A stretch of DNA of 64,000 bases from JAOUEA01 sp963734685 (GTDB lineage Bacteria; Actinomycetota; UBA4738; HRBIN12). Every line of letters starts with the position of its first letter. Position 1 is the stretch's first letter. The stretch is taken from positions 124,001 to 188,000 of the forward strand of contig CAVTIC010000002.1 in the NCBI GenBank assembly GCA_963734685.1. Reading direction: 5' to 3'. Positions 1 through 8,356 of this stretch are shown here, in pieces. The notes beneath the pieces are model-generated. The model made no database searches and was not told the DNA's origin. It was given only the letters and a program-made list of their open reading frames with translations. The position numbers and the translations under genes are program-made.

Positions 1-370
1 TCGCGTCGGCCAGCCCTCCGACCGCCTCGGTCTTCTTGAGGAATCCGCGAGCGCCCGCCTGGATCGCACGGGCGAGCGAGACCTCGTCGGATTGCCCGGA
101 CAGGATGATGACCGACGTGCCGGTCGTCTCGTCGTGGATGCGCCGTGTGGCCTCGATGCCGTCGACGCCCGGCATCTGCAGATCCATCAGCACGATGTCG
201 GGATGTTCCTTCGAGGCGGCGTCGATCGCGGCCTGGCCGTCGGTGACGACCTCGATCACGCTCAGGTCCTGTTCCTGGTCGAGGGCCACTTCCAGCGCCT
301 CGCCGAAGGAACGATGGTCGTCGGCGATCATCACGGTGATCGGCGCGCGGGCCCCCCCCTGTTTCGGCAT
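1..370 (-). CDS. Response regulator receiver domain, partial (runs off the left edge)
   Basis: Reading the minus strand from an ATG at 370 gives 123 residues that are open to the window edge. They form a CheY-like receiver domain: an acidic pocket in IADDHR (about residues 15-20), the phospho-acceptor Asp in DIVLMDLQMPG (about D63), the switch Ser in ILSGQ, and the conserved Lys in FLKKTE. The spacing and the DDHR start are typical of NarL/LuxR-type two-component regulators, whose DNA-binding domain would lie beyond the window. It is divergent from hadA, with about 88 bases between the starts. No partner kinase is visible. Receiver domain is certain; the output domain is inferred. Confidence 0.88.
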   Translation of the reverse strand, partial: MPKQGGARAPITVMIADDHRSFGEALEVALDQEQDLSVIEVVTDGQAAIDAASKEHPDIVLMDLQMPGVDGIEATRRIHDETTGTSVIILSGQSDEVSLARAIQAGARGFLKKTEAVGGLADA

Positions 371-445
371 CGCGGTGCATCGTAGGTCGACTGCGGAAAC
401 GTTTCACGCACCTCGGGCAAGTTGTGCCCGGTGGGGCCTCGCGGA

Positions 446-451
446 TACGGT
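446..451 (+). promoter_or_regulatory. -10 box of a leaderless hadA transcript
   Basis: TACGGT fits the TANNNT pattern and lies 7 bases before the GTG at 459. No Shine-Dalgarno sequence stands at the right distance, so transcription probably begins at or next to the start codon. Confidence 0.4.
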
Positions 452-458
452 GCGCGCC

Positions 459-845
459 GTGAACCCCGAGGCCGAAGGCACCACCTATCCCGACGTCGAG
501 TTCGTGGTCGATCCCGAGCGCGTTCGGGCGTTCCGGACGGTGTTCGGGCAGACCGAGGGCGTGCCGCCGACGTTCCTCACGGCCGCCGAGTTCAGCGTGT
601 TGCCACGGGTCGTCTCCGACCCGGCGCTCGGCCTCGATTTCTCGCGGGTGCTGCACGGCGGGCAGAGCTACGAGCTCGTGCGGCCGCTCCGAGAGGGGGA
701 GAGACTCACCGTGCGCGCCCGGATCGACTCGGTGCGGATCCGCGCGGGCACGGGCTTCGTGGTGATCGCGATGGATCTGTTCGACGAGGGCGGCGACGAC
801 GTCGCGCACACGCGCTCGACGATGGTCGAACGGGCCGACGCATGA
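459..845 (+). CDS. hadA: MaoC-like dehydratase, HadA-type (FAS1-like dehydratase N-terminal domain)
   Basis: This 128-residue protein has the single hot-dog fold of the N-terminal MaoC/FAS1-like dehydratase domain. In mycobacteria HadA is the substrate-binding subunit that pairs with catalytic HadB to dehydrate 3-hydroxyacyl-ACP in fatty-acid (FAS-II) elongation. The sequence runs from a DVEFVVDPERVRAF start through FLTAAEF and LHGGQSYELVRPL, which are typical positions for this family. It lacks the catalytic Asp/His motif of HadB, as expected. The stop overlaps the hadB start in an ATGA. GTG 459 is preferred to GTG 450 because a TACGGT box lies 7 bases upstream. Assignment rests on fold, size and the adjacent hadB. 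Confidence 0.75.
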   Translation: MNPEAEGTTYPDVEFVVDPERVRAFRTVFGQTEGVPPTFLTAAEFSVLPRVVSDPALGLDFSRVLHGGQSYELVRPLREGERLTVRARIDSVRIRAGTGFVVIAMDLFDEGGDDVAHTRSTMVERADA

Positions 846-1264
846 GGCGGCCCGTCGGCGAGGTCTCGATCGGGCAGGAGCTGCCCGAGCTGCGCCGAGT
901 GGTCACGCGCGAGGACGTGAAGGCCTACGCGGACGCCGGCGGCGACCAGAACCCGCTGCACCAGGACGACGCGTTCGCCCGCAGCGTGGGGTTCGACGGG
1001 GTGATCGCCCACGGCATGTTCACGATGGGCCACATGGCCGCGTGCGTGGTCGCGTGGGCGGGCGACGCCGCTGCGGTCACCGGCATCTCCGCGCAGTTCC
1101 GGGCGACGGTGTCGATGGGGCAGGAGATCGTCGCCGGCGGCAGGGTGCGCGCGGTCGATCCCGCGGCGGGGACCGCGACGCTCGAGCTCTGGGTCTCGAG
1201 CGAGCGCGACGGCGTGCAGGAGTGGCCGATCAAACGGGGTGAGGCGACGGTGCGTCTCGGCTGA
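842..1264 (+). CDS. hadB: MaoC-like (R)-specific enoyl-ACP hydratase/dehydratase, HadB-type
   Basis: The 140-residue protein carries the hydratase motif YADAGGDQNPLHQDDAFA, with the catalytic Asp and His about 5 residues apart, followed by GVIAHGMFTMGHM, the second family signature. It would form the catalytic half of a HadAB heterodimer acting on 3-hydroxyacyl thioesters in the cytoplasm. The start overlaps the hadA stop (ATGA), so the two are translationally coupled. In mycobacteria had genes are followed by tRNA-Trp and secE; here that block lies 46 kb downstream. A role in acyl-CoA rather than acyl-ACP metabolism cannot be excluded. Confidence 0.82.
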   Translation: MRRPVGEVSIGQELPELRRVVTREDVKAYADAGGDQNPLHQDDAFARSVGFDGVIAHGMFTMGHMAACVVAWAGDAAAVTGISAQFRATVSMGQEIVAGGRVRAVDPAAGTATLELWVSSERDGVQEWPIKRGEATVRLG

Positions 1265-1518
1265 CCGAGGTCGTGGTCACGGGCCCGGTGAGTGTTCATG
1301 GATGGTGATGGCGGCCTCGCGCGCCCCGGCAGGTGCCGCAGACTTCACAACAGCCGGTCTTTGGACCACAACACCGAACGTACGAATGGTCGTATGCACT
1401 CAGGCCTTTGCCAGAGCACAAGAGAGCTGCTGGTCGCAGGTCAGAGCCGGTTTGACGCCCAGTACAGGCCTGACTAGCGTTTTGGCTGGCAAGCCATCGA
1501 CATGGGGAGGCGATGAGA

Positions 1519-2241
1519 ATGGCTGCTGAGACCCCGACGATCGTGCTCGTTCATGGCGCCTGGGCCGACGCCACAGGCTTCGATGCGGAGATCCGCGCCT
1601 TGCAAGGACGCGGGTACACCGCGATCGGGTTCGGCAACCCGCTTCGCGATCTCGCCGGCGACGCCGCCTACCTCGCCGAGTTCCTGGGAACCCTCAGCGG
1701 TCCTATCGTGCTCGTCGGCCACTCCTACGGCGGCAATGTGATTTCCACCGCCGCCATCGGAAACGATCAGGTCAGGGCGCTCGTGTACTTCAACGGCTGG
1801 ATGTGCGATGAGGGCGAGAGCCAGCAGCTGCTCCTTGAGAAGTTCGAAGGCAGCCTTGTCGGGCCGTCGATCAGGCCGGTTCCCTTCACCAACCCGGACG
1901 GCAGCCAGGGTACCGACCTTTACCTCGCTCCCGAGGCTTTCCACGAAGCCTTCGCCGCCGATGTCGATCCTGAGACGGCCGCGGTGATGGCGGCGGCGCA
2001 GCGGCCATATGCGGCCGCCGCGTTCGCAGCAGTGCCGTCGGCCCCGCCGGCCTGGAACACACTGCCATGCTGGTATCTGCTCGGAACCGAGGACAAGGCG
2101 ATCCCGCCGGAGCTTCAGCGGTACATGGCCGAGCGCGCCAACTCGACGATCGTGGAGGTGCCGGCGTCGCACGTCTCGTTCGTGTCCCAGCCCGAGGCCG
2201 CGACCCAGCTCATCCTGCAGGCCGTCGAGGCGACCGGCTAG
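1519..2241 (+). CDS. Alpha/beta hydrolase (EstC-like esterase)
   Basis: This is a 240-residue soluble alpha/beta hydrolase with all expected landmarks: the oxyanion loop VHGAW near residue 11, the nucleophile elbow GHSYGG with Ser at about 69, the acid in GTEDKAIPP, and the late His in ASHVSF. It resembles the esterase/salicylate-esterase-like group often annotated as EstC. ATG 1519 is chosen over ATG 1513 because the GGGGAGG at 1504-1510 is then 8 bases away. It stands alone, with no coupled neighbour, so the substrate is unknown. Confidence 0.85.
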   Translation: MAAETPTIVLVHGAWADATGFDAEIRALQGRGYTAIGFGNPLRDLAGDAAYLAEFLGTLSGPIVLVGHSYGGNVISTAAIGNDQVRALVYFNGWMCDEGESQQLLLEKFEGSLVGPSIRPVPFTNPDGSQGTDLYLAPEAFHEAFAADVDPETAAVMAAAQRPYAAAAFAAVPSAPPAWNTLPCWYLLGTEDKAIPPELQRYMAERANSTIVEVPASHVSFVSQPEAATQLILQAVEATG

Positions 2242-2681
2242 GACTAACGCCACATCCGGCCGAGGCGATTCGACCTCGTTTCCGAGCGCGGCGAGGCGGC
2301 GGTCCAGGTCGAAGACGACCGCGGGATGCTCGACGAAGACCGTCGAACCGCCGATCCCGAATCGCTGCGTGATCTTCTCGCGTGGATGCGCGCCGTCTCG
2401 CTGTGGTCGAACCACACGCGCGAGATATTGCAGTCCAGGAAATCGACGAGGATCTATTCTCGGCCGAGCTCGGGTAGCTGCCGGGTCGGGCCCTGTCACG
2501 TGCCATAACTTGCCACGCGCTCCGCGTGCTCGGCCACGTTCTGGGCGGCCTCCAGGCGGCAGAACCCTGCCGCACCCCACGGTTCGCAAAGTACGTCAGA
2601 GGAGGAACCCGTCCCCACACCTCCTGTCGCGGCTACGTGCCGTGGGGGCTTGGCTGCTGAGGCAACCGCGTCGGCCACATC
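2242..2681. other. Intergenic region between convergent genes
   Basis: About 440 bases between the hydrolase and the convergent DUF4386 gene. Stretches around 2270-2480 have coding-like composition on both strands, but no frame holds together or resembles a known family. It may be an old gene remnant; no gene is supported. Confidence 0.3.
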
Positions 2682-3467
2682 TCATCCCGCAAGTGGTTGT
2701 TGATCACTCCCGGAAGCGATCGTGCTTGGACTGAAACCCTTGGCGATCAGCCATACCGCCATGACCATCTCTTGCGGGAGCATAGGCAGCGCCCAGATGT
2801 CCTGATTCGTGCCGAACATATCGATCAAGCCCCCGGCCAGAGTCAGCACGGCCGCAACGATCCCCCAGACGGATATCCATCGCGGAATGAGTCTCCCTTG
2901 ATACAACAGGTAGTAGAGCATCAGGGCGCCGAGGCTGAAGACGATGTCCAGGACTGGAGCGATCTGATCCTGTGCATCGACCAACAGGATCCCGGGACTA
3001 GAAGACTGGGAAGCGACGGCAGCCCCGGAGCCCGCGTGTTGCCCGGCCACCACGACGAGTAGAAGCCAGCAGATCACCAACGCCATGTAGGCAAATGTCT
3101 CCAACGCCCCTCTGAAGATGACATACCCGATAGCCAAAGCCTCGTTCTGCCTCTTGAGGATCGGAAAGATCGTCGCCGCAACCATGGCAAGTGCCAGGCC
3201 CATGACCAACACGAGGAAGGCTCCCAACTGGATCTGGCTCGGATTTGAGGCCGCCTTGTCGAGATAGGCAGGAGCGTCCATAGAGAAGCCCCCCGTGACA
3301 ACCACGCTCAGGATGCCTGCAACCGTTCCGATGATGTATAGAACTCCCACGATCGTTGCGGTTCTTCTGTCTGTGTCCACGATCGATATTCGCTTGGTTC
3401 CTCGGCGGCTGACGTCATCACGCCCACCGTAGCCACTCGTCGAGTCGTGGTTGACTGTGGTTGACAT
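2682..3467 (-). CDS. DUF4386 family integral membrane protein
   Basis: The 261-residue protein has a short polar N-terminus (about 40 residues with TDRRTATIVGVLYIIGT, the usual family opening) and then six or so hydrophobic segments, ending in a small polar tail. This matches the length and layout of DUF4386 proteins, whose function is unknown. ATG 3467 has a good AGGAGG sequence 5-6 bases upstream on the minus strand; longer readings to 3551 lack one. It is a single gene convergent with the hydrolase. No substrate or partner can be inferred. Confidence 0.8.
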   Translation of the reverse strand: MSTTVNHDSTSGYGGRDDVSRRGTKRISIVDTDRRTATIVGVLYIIGTVAGILSVVVTGGFSMDAPAYLDKAASNPSQIQLGAFLVLVMGLALAMVAATIFPILKRQNEALAIGYVIFRGALETFAYMALVICWLLLVVVAGQHAGSGAAVASQSSSPGILLVDAQDQIAPVLDIVFSLGALMLYYLLYQGRLIPRWISVWGIVAAVLTLAGGLIDMFGTNQDIWALPMLPQEMVMAVWLIAKGFSPSTIASGSDQQPLAG

Positions 3468-3647
3468 CGCAACCTCCTGCGGGCGCGGGATCGAGGAGAT
3501 CGCGCCCTCATGTTCATCGTCCAGCCCCTCAACAGGCAGAGTAGGGGCCAATGGTCCCGGCGTAAGGACCTGAGTGGGGCCAGGCGCCCCGCACTAGGCC
3601 CCAGCCCGAACTCGGTATCTCAGAGCGAAACCAAGACAGCCCGTTGT

Positions 3648-4050
3648 TCAGGTCGTGCGCAGTGCGTCGATCGTCGCCGTCTCGACGAGGCCGGAGACCG
3701 CCCGCGCCAGATCGCCGTCGGAAGTGACGAAGACGTCCGCCTGTAGCTGGGTCAGCGCCACGAACTCGGCGTCGTAGGTTGTCTCCCACCCCAGCTGGTC
3801 CGCGATCTTCCATGCCTTCCGCTGGAGCACCTTGTCGCCGAGGAAACCGGACCTTCAACGTGTTGTTTCGCGTCACCCGCTCGATCCCCTCGGCAGCCGG
3901 TATCTCTCCCCGGCGGGCCGATACGTACAACGCCGCCAGCGCCTGCCAGCGGACGAGCGTCGGCGCGACGAGCTTGTGCTCGGCGGCGACCTCGACCTCC
4001 CCGGAGGCGATCCGGAGCAGCGTCTCGCAGTCGACGACGAACCGCGTCAC
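3648..4050 (-). pseudogene. PIN-domain toxin (VapC-like), frameshifted
   Basis: A GTG at 4050 opens a PIN-like protein (TRFVVDCETLLRIA with the first acidic residue, then LVAPTLVRWQALAALY). Around 3838-3842 the frame breaks: an extra T in a TTT run turns an expected RFLGDKVLQRKAW into a garbled tail. The correct continuation lies in the next frame (YDAEFVALTQLQADVFVTSDGDLARAV, with the later acidic residues) and stops at 3648. Total length, 403 bases, is one more than a multiple of three. PIN proteins are metal-dependent RNases, usually paired with an antitoxin; none is recognisable next door. It is either inactivated or a sequencing error. Confidence 0.72.
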
Positions 4051-4468
4051 GGCGCAGACTCTATAGGCTCGTGGCGTCCGGCCGGCCACTGCTGCCCCGT
4101 GTAATCAGACGGAAGACTGGCCACGCGCCCGGCGTAGGAAGCCGACCTGGACATCGATTCAGACTGCCCGTGCTCCCGAGGCTGGACGGCTTGCGGCGCG
4201 AAGTTGCCGCGACGGAAGATGCGGGAATGCAGATCCGTCAGGCGACACGCGCCCGCATCCCGGCGCTGACGAACGTGCTCGGACGAGGAGAGCGGGAGGA
4301 ACCATCGAGATGATGGGCAACCCAGCGCAGTGGGTGACCTGCCCCGACAACGGCGATCCACCTCAGGACAGCGGCCACCCATTCTGTGGCGCTCGACCCG
4401 CCCGGCGGAGTTGCGCGGGGCGAACGACCACGCCTACGCTCACCGTGCCCATCGAGCAGGAGGGAACC
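4051..4468. other. Intergenic region holding a GNAT remnant
   Basis: About 420 bases between the PIN pseudogene and the SnoaL-like gene. Apart from the short GNAT-like start at 4227 nothing supports a gene. A TATAGA box at 4060-4065 on the minus strand could be the -10 of the PIN gene. Confidence 0.3.
4227..4313 (+). pseudogene. N-terminal fragment of a GNAT acetyltransferase
   Basis: The reading frame MQIRQATRARIPALTNVLGR closely follows the usual opening of many GNAT acetyltransferases (pattern IRxATxxDIPALxxVLGRAF). It degenerates after about 20 residues and stops at 4313, and no acetyl-CoA-binding motif follows. It looks like the 5' stump of a lost gene. Confidence 0.4.
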
Positions 4469-4864
4469 ATGGCCGAGCATCCGAACATCGACCTCGTCCG
4501 CCGCGGCTACGCAGCGTTCGGGAGCGGGGACATGAGTACCTTGCGAGAGCTGATCGCCGCGGACGTCGTCTGGCACTCCGGCGGCCACAACCCTTTGTCG
4601 GGCGACTACAAGGGGCTCGAGGAGACGCTCGGGCTGTTCGGGAGGTTCTTCGAAATCTCGGGCGGCGACATGAGCCAGGAGCTCCACGACGTGCTCGCTA
4701 ACGACGAGCATGCGGTCGTCCTGCTACGTCAGCACATCGGCCGGCCGGATGGACGGAGCTATGACGGGAACGATGTGCACGTCTTCCACATCGCCGACGG
4801 TAAGGTGACGGAGTTCTGGGCGCATCCGGGAGACGAGGCCGCGTCCGACGCTGTGCTCGCCTGA
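4469..4864 (+). CDS. SnoaL-like / nuclear transport factor 2-fold protein
   Basis: A 131-residue protein of the SnoaL-like NTF2 superfamily: it opens with NIDLVRRGYAAFGSGDMSTLRELIAADVVWH, the standard helix-plus-WH signature, and closes with HVFHIADGKVTEFWAHPGD. Members are small cone-shaped proteins that bind hydrophobic ligands or act as isomerases, hydratases or cyclases; the reaction here cannot be deduced. ATG 4469 has an AGGAGGGA sequence 4-10 bases upstream. A second protein of this type lies convergently at 4942. Confidence 0.82.
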   Translation: MAEHPNIDLVRRGYAAFGSGDMSTLRELIAADVVWHSGGHNPLSGDYKGLEETLGLFGRFFEISGGDMSQELHDVLANDEHAVVLLRQHIGRPDGRSYDGNDVHVFHIADGKVTEFWAHPGDEAASDAVLA

Positions 4865-4941
4865 GCCCCACCCGTCGTCGGCGGGGGCGTGACGCCGGCA
4901 ACGCGATCTGAGCGCGCGACTCCTCGCTGAGCGGCCCGAGG

Positions 4942-5325
4942 CTACGACTGAGGCGGCAGCGGGATCGAGTGGAACAGCGTGATCTTCCACTCGCCACCCT
5001 CGCGCCGAAGCACGCAGGTGGTCGGCGCCGAGATGTGCGCGCGCTCACCCTCGAGCGTGTAGTCCTGCTCCAGCCAGAACGTCACGATCCCCGTCTCGCC
5101 CCATTCGACCTCGTGAACGTCGTGCATCTCGGAATGGACGTCCGAGGCCATCTCCATGAGCTGACGGACGTAGCCGGTCAGCTCCCCACCGCCTCGCATC
5201 CACCTGCGCGAGATCTCGTCGATGCCCTGCGCGTCCGAGCCGATCAACGCGAGTCCGGCCTCCGCGTCGGCCTTGTCCAGCGCGTCGAACATCCGCTGTA
5301 CCACCGCGGTCATGTCACCAGCCAT
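4942..5325 (-). CDS. SnoaL/DUF4440-like NTF2-fold protein
   Basis: The 127-residue protein starts with MTAVVQRMFDALDKADAEAGLALI, a typical NTF2-like first helix, and ends with a strand-rich half (TFWLEQDYTLEGERAHI, TTCVLRREGGEWKITLFHSIPLP) that matches the DUF4440/SnoaL group. It is probably a small ligand-binding or stress-related protein with no assignable reaction. ATG 5325 follows a G-rich sequence and is preferred over 5343; ATG 5313 is possible. It lies 48 bases downstream of the hydrolase-cyclase gene on the same strand and may be co-transcribed with it. Confidence 0.7.
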   Translation of the reverse strand: MAGDMTAVVQRMFDALDKADAEAGLALIGSDAQGIDEISRRWMRGGGELTGYVRQLMEMASDVHSEMHDVHEVEWGETGIVTFWLEQDYTLEGERAHISAPTTCVLRREGGEWKITLFHSIPLPPQS

Positions 5326-5373
5326 CACCACCGCCCCCCTCATGGCCCGCTCCGGACCTGCTCAACCTCGACC

Positions 5374-6735
5374 CTAACCCTCGGCCTCGGAAGGCACCAC
5401 TCGGTACAGGTGCCAGCGGTCGGGGACGCCCTTCAACTCGTGCTCGCCGGCGTCTTCGAACCTGAGGCCTGATCCCGCGACCAGGTCCTTCACCGTGGAA
5501 GAGACGAGCACCTCAGAAGGCCCAGCCATCGCCGCGATCCTGGCTCCGATATGGACGGCGATACCGCGCACGGCCTCGCCTGCGAGCTCGATCTCTCCCG
5601 TGTGGCAGCCCGCTCGGATCTCGATCCCCAGAGGGCGCACGGCCTCTCCGATTGCCGTCGCGCAACGGACCGCACGCGCCGGTCCGTCGAATCTTGCGAG
5701 GACGCCGTCGCCGGCCGAGTCCACGTAGGTCCCTCGTGCCTGCTGGATCTTTGCCTTCGCCAGGTCGTCGTGCTGCGCAAGCAAGCCTTTCCAAGGCCCG
5801 TCTCCGATCCGCGCGAGTTGCTCGGTCGAACCGACGATATCGGTGAACAGGACGGTCGAAAGCACGCGGTCCGGCTCCGGCGTTCGTCGGATCCCGGTTA
5901 GGAATTCCTCGATCTCGTCGATGATGGCGTTCGAGTCGCCCGCCCACGGCGGGGCATCGACCCCCTCGAGTTCGACGTACTTCGCTCCCGCGATCTCCCG
6001 AGCGATGTATCGAGCACCCTCCACGGGCTCCACCGGGTCTCCTCGTCGGTGGAGCACGAGCGTCGGCACGCGGATCGACGGCAGGATGTGTCGCACATCG
6101 GTCTGGCTGTCCAGGCGTTCGAGCGCGATCGCAGAGCCTGGACTCGCCGCCAGTCGGTGGTAACGCCCCCACCATCGCCGTGTGGCCTCGTCTTGTTGTG
6201 CGCTCGGCGCGTACCACCCGAGGCCGTCGCCTGCGAACTGCTCTTTCCCCCACCCCGACGCCATCTCGTCGAACCAGCTCTGCCAGCGGTCGGGCTTCCA
6301 CGCCCAGGGGTAGTCGGGAGACCACTTCCCGCTCGCGGACGTGCCGTACAGCACGAGAGCCCGCGTTCGTTCGGGATAGGTCGCTGCGAAGAGCATGCAC
6401 AGGTAGCCCCCGTCGAGGAACCCGACGACGGTGGCTCGCTCGGACCCGACCTCATCCATCACCCGCCCGAGGTCCTCCATCAGGATCTCGAGAGGCGGTT
6501 GGTCGCCGGGCGAGAGCCGGTCGGAGAGTCCGGTGCCGCGCCGATCAACGGCGATGACGCGGGAGAACGACGCGAGGCGGTGGAGAAGTCCCGCGAACGC
6601 GGGAAGGTCCCAGTTCAGCTCGAGGTTCGAGACGTAGCCCGGGACAAGCAGGAGGTCCGCGCCGGTCCCGAACACCTGGTGTGCGATGGAGAGGCCATCG
6701 GCAGTCCTCGCGTAGCGGGTCTCGGGTCTGTCCAC
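5374..6735 (-). CDS. Alpha/beta hydrolase-nucleotide cyclase fusion, copy 1 (hydrolase triad lost)
   Basis: A 453-residue soluble fusion. Residues 1-270 form an alpha/beta hydrolase domain (VDRRGTGLSDR at about 63-73), but the nucleophile elbow reads GFLDGG at 105-110, so Ser is replaced by Leu, and the usual His near residue 260 is Ala (GVDAPPWAGD). Residues 285-450 are a class III cyclase domain with a metal-binding Asp in VLFTDIVGST and another in DSAGDG. The substrate-selecting Lys before GDG is replaced by Asp, and the usual Asn is His in VHIGARI. GTG 6735 has an AGGA at suitable distance. Inference: the hydrolase half is a non-catalytic sensor. Paralogues lie at 20925 and 42565. Confidence 0.85.
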   Translation of the reverse strand: MDRPETRYARTADGLSIAHQVFGTGADLLLVPGYVSNLELNWDLPAFAGLLHRLASFSRVIAVDRRGTGLSDRLSPGDQPPLEILMEDLGRVMDEVGSERATVVGFLDGGYLCMLFAATYPERTRALVLYGTSASGKWSPDYPWAWKPDRWQSWFDEMASGWGKEQFAGDGLGWYAPSAQQDEATRRWWGRYHRLAASPGSAIALERLDSQTDVRHILPSIRVPTLVLHRRGDPVEPVEGARYIAREIAGAKYVELEGVDAPPWAGDSNAIIDEIEEFLTGIRRTPEPDRVLSTVLFTDIVGSTEQLARIGDGPWKGLLAQHDDLAKAKIQQARGTYVDSAGDGVLARFDGPARAVRCATAIGEAVRPLGIEIRAGCHTGEIELAGEAVRGIAVHIGARIAAMAGPSEVLVSSTVKDLVAGSGLRFEDAGEHELKGVPDRWHLYRVVPSEAEG

Positions 6736-6861
6736 GCTGGAATCCTGCCCTGGCGAGGACGTGCAGGCAACCGCCCCGCCACGAGGCAACCGACGACCCG
6801 CGCGCGGGGCCCGTGGACGTTCGATGGCCTGTAGACGCTCGGGGCCCAGAACCGCCGTCTT

Positions 6862-6912
6862 TCGAGAAGGGCTACTTGCGCAGATCACCGAGGTCACGGT
6901 CAACGTCGTCGT
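6862..6912 (+). repeat. Degenerate cpaF-like repeat, unit 1
   Basis: One frame reads REGLLAQITEVTVN, which resembles the segment LLADPxITEVMVNGPD near the start of CpaF/TadA-type secretion ATPases. It shares CGAGAAGGGC and ATCACCGAGGTCA with the better copy at 12659. It decays after about 50 bases. Confidence 0.5.
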
Positions 6913-6940
6913 GCTCGCGGGCATCATTTCCGCCTCCGGA

Positions 6941-6988
6941 TATGAAGTACCCAGTCGCGCTATGACCGAGGTCACGGCCAACGTCGCC
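6941..6988 (+). repeat. Degenerate cpaF-like repeat, unit 2
   Basis: This unit reads TATGAAGTACCCAGTCGCGC followed by TATGACCGAGGTCACGG. It matches the copy at 8675 in both its upstream half and the TEV core, and so shows a different left flank from the copies at 6862 and 12659. Confidence 0.45.
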
Positions 6989-7132
6989 GTCGCGATGTGC
7001 GCCGTCGCGATGTGCGCCGTCGCACGTGCCGCGGCCGGGTGGTTGGACCGTCGCATTGACTCCACATCTCCGCGATGCCTATCGTCGGGTCCGAACCGGT
7101 CCCGTACCCCCCGATCAGATGGAGGCCGTCTC

Positions 7133-7711
7133 ATGAAGCGCACGTTCCTCGCCCTCGCTGCCGTGACGATGGCGCTCCTGGTGGGAGTCGGCGCGGCGCA
7201 GGCCGACGATCGCATCTGTCGAGGAACGATCAGGGCGGCCCACATCGACGGCAACGTGATCGTCCCGAGCGACGCGAGTTGCACGCTGATCGGCACCCGC
7301 ATCGATGACAACGTCGAGGTCGAGGGAGGAGCCACACTCGTGGCACGCGGGGTCAGCGTCGGCGGCAACATCCAGACGCAGGATCACCGCTCGGTGCTCG
7401 TGACCCTCCGGCGATCGGACGGAAGGAGGTCGCGGATCGGGGGAGACATCCAGCTAGAGTCGGGAGGTCGCGGCATCATCCGCAGGGCGGTCATCGGCGG
7501 CAACCTGCAGACCAAGCAGAACGTCGGGCGTCAGGTCGCGGTTCGCAACAGGATCGACGCTGATCTCCAGGCATTCTCCAACGAGGGCGGGGTCCGGATC
7601 TTTGGCAACGTCATCGACGGGAACCTGCAGTGCAAGTCCAACTCGCCGCCACCGACAGGCGGGAACAACCGAGTCCAAGGGAACAAGGAAGATCAGTGCA
7701 GCAGACTCTGA
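7133..7711 (+). CDS. Secreted repeat protein of probable beta-helical fold
   Basis: The 192-residue product begins with a clear signal peptide (MKRTFLALAAVTMALLVGVG, cleavage probably after AAQA). The mature part is a run of imperfect 20-25 residue repeats with recurring I-x-GN-V/L/I steps (HIDGNVIV, RIDDNVEVEG, SVGGNIQT, VIGGNLQT, RIDADLQA, VIDGNLQC), as in polymer-forming or right-handed beta-helix proteins. Four Cys residues could form two disulphides. ATG 7133 has GGAGG about 7 bases upstream. No enzymatic motif is seen; a cell-surface structural or adhesive role is inferred. It stands alone. Confidence 0.75.
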   Translation: MKRTFLALAAVTMALLVGVGAAQADDRICRGTIRAAHIDGNVIVPSDASCTLIGTRIDDNVEVEGGATLVARGVSVGGNIQTQDHRSVLVTLRRSDGRRSRIGGDIQLESGGRGIIRRAVIGGNLQTKQNVGRQVAVRNRIDADLQAFSNEGGVRIFGNVIDGNLQCKSNSPPPTGGNNRVQGNKEDQCSRL

Positions 7712-7745
7712 GCGAGCGAGGGCGTGCCCGCACCGCCGTCGCCAC

Positions 7746-7833
7746 CTAGTCGGTAATAGAGCCGCGGGCGTCCTCGCGGGGCACCGTGTCGGCCGAGTCG
7801 GTCTAGCGCCGGATGCCGTCGGACGATGAGGTC
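7746..7833. repeat. 88-bp dispersed repeat, copy 1
   Basis: The segment from CTAGTCGGTAATAG to GACGATGAGGTC is about 85 % identical by eye to 10606-10692. On the minus strand it reads as a C-terminal peptide, DLIVRRHPALDRLGRHG, so it may be the tail of a lost gene present twice. A partial third copy may lie near 8632-8661. Confidence 0.65.
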
Positions 7834-7933
7834 ACTGAGTTGCGACGATTTGACGTCGTGCGACGCCCTCCGTCGGGGGAGTGAGCGGGATTCTTCATCG
7901 CTGGCCATGACGCCCGAAGATCTGACGAGGGTT

Positions 7934-7939
7934 TAGCCT
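7934..7939 (+). promoter_or_regulatory. -10 box of a leaderless transcript
   Basis: TAGCCT fits TANNNT and stands 6 bases before the ATG at 7946; no Shine-Dalgarno sequence is present. Confidence 0.35.
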
Positions 7940-7945
7940 TCGGGC

Positions 7946-8356
7946 ATGACCCGCCTCCAGTGGCTGCTGCTCGGAGGGATGGGCGCTTGCTTCATCGCCA
8001 TCGCCACCGCTGGCGTTTGGGGATCGCCCACCCGAGGCTTCCGGGAAGGCTGGGGATGTGCACCGGGTCGGATCGGCTCCACGATCGCCGAGCCTGTGGC
8101 GGGACCCGGCAGCACCGACGAGAATGCGGCTATCCGAGACCTCCTTCCAAGACTGGCGGCAGACGGAGTGGTTCCGTTGGCCCAGCTTGAAGATGCGGTG
8201 AGTCGTCGCAGCGGCCCATCGAGCCTCAACCCGACTACCGGTGAGCTGCGCATCGACGGGCTCATCCACGCCACGATTGGTGTTATCCAACTCCGGGACG
8301 GAACCTGGGCGGCGGTCACCTATGAACACTGTATGAGGCCACCAGCATCCGGATAG
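7946..8356 (+). CDS. Hypothetical protein with an N-terminal membrane anchor or signal peptide
   Basis: The 136-residue product starts MTRLQWLLLGGMGACFIAIA, one hydrophobic segment that could be a signal or anchor, followed by an exported-looking domain with no family I recognise. The middle (ENAAIRDLLPRLAADGVVPLAQLEDAV) is a likely helix, and the end (GELRIDGLIHATIGVIQLRDGTWAAVTYEHC) strand-rich. Cys residues near 44 and 130 could pair outside the cell. It is monocistronic, and the predicted -10 box at 7934 suggests a leaderless mRNA. Confidence 0.55.
   Translation: MTRLQWLLLGGMGACFIAIATAGVWGSPTRGFREGWGCAPGRIGSTIAEPVAGPGSTDENAAIRDLLPRLAADGVVPLAQLEDAVSRRSGPSSLNPTTGELRIDGLIHATIGVIQLRDGTWAAVTYEHCMRPPASG

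Larger units (their letters stand above)
6736..7132. other. Intergenic region with two degenerate repeat units
   Basis: No gene is supported in these 397 bases, although one plus frame stays open. It contains the two repeat units described separately at 6862 and 6941. Confidence 0.4.

Noticed and set aside
1474..2589. A 371-codon minus-strand open frame
   Set aside because: It is antisense to the alpha/beta hydrolase, which has a complete catalytic triad and a ribosome-binding site.
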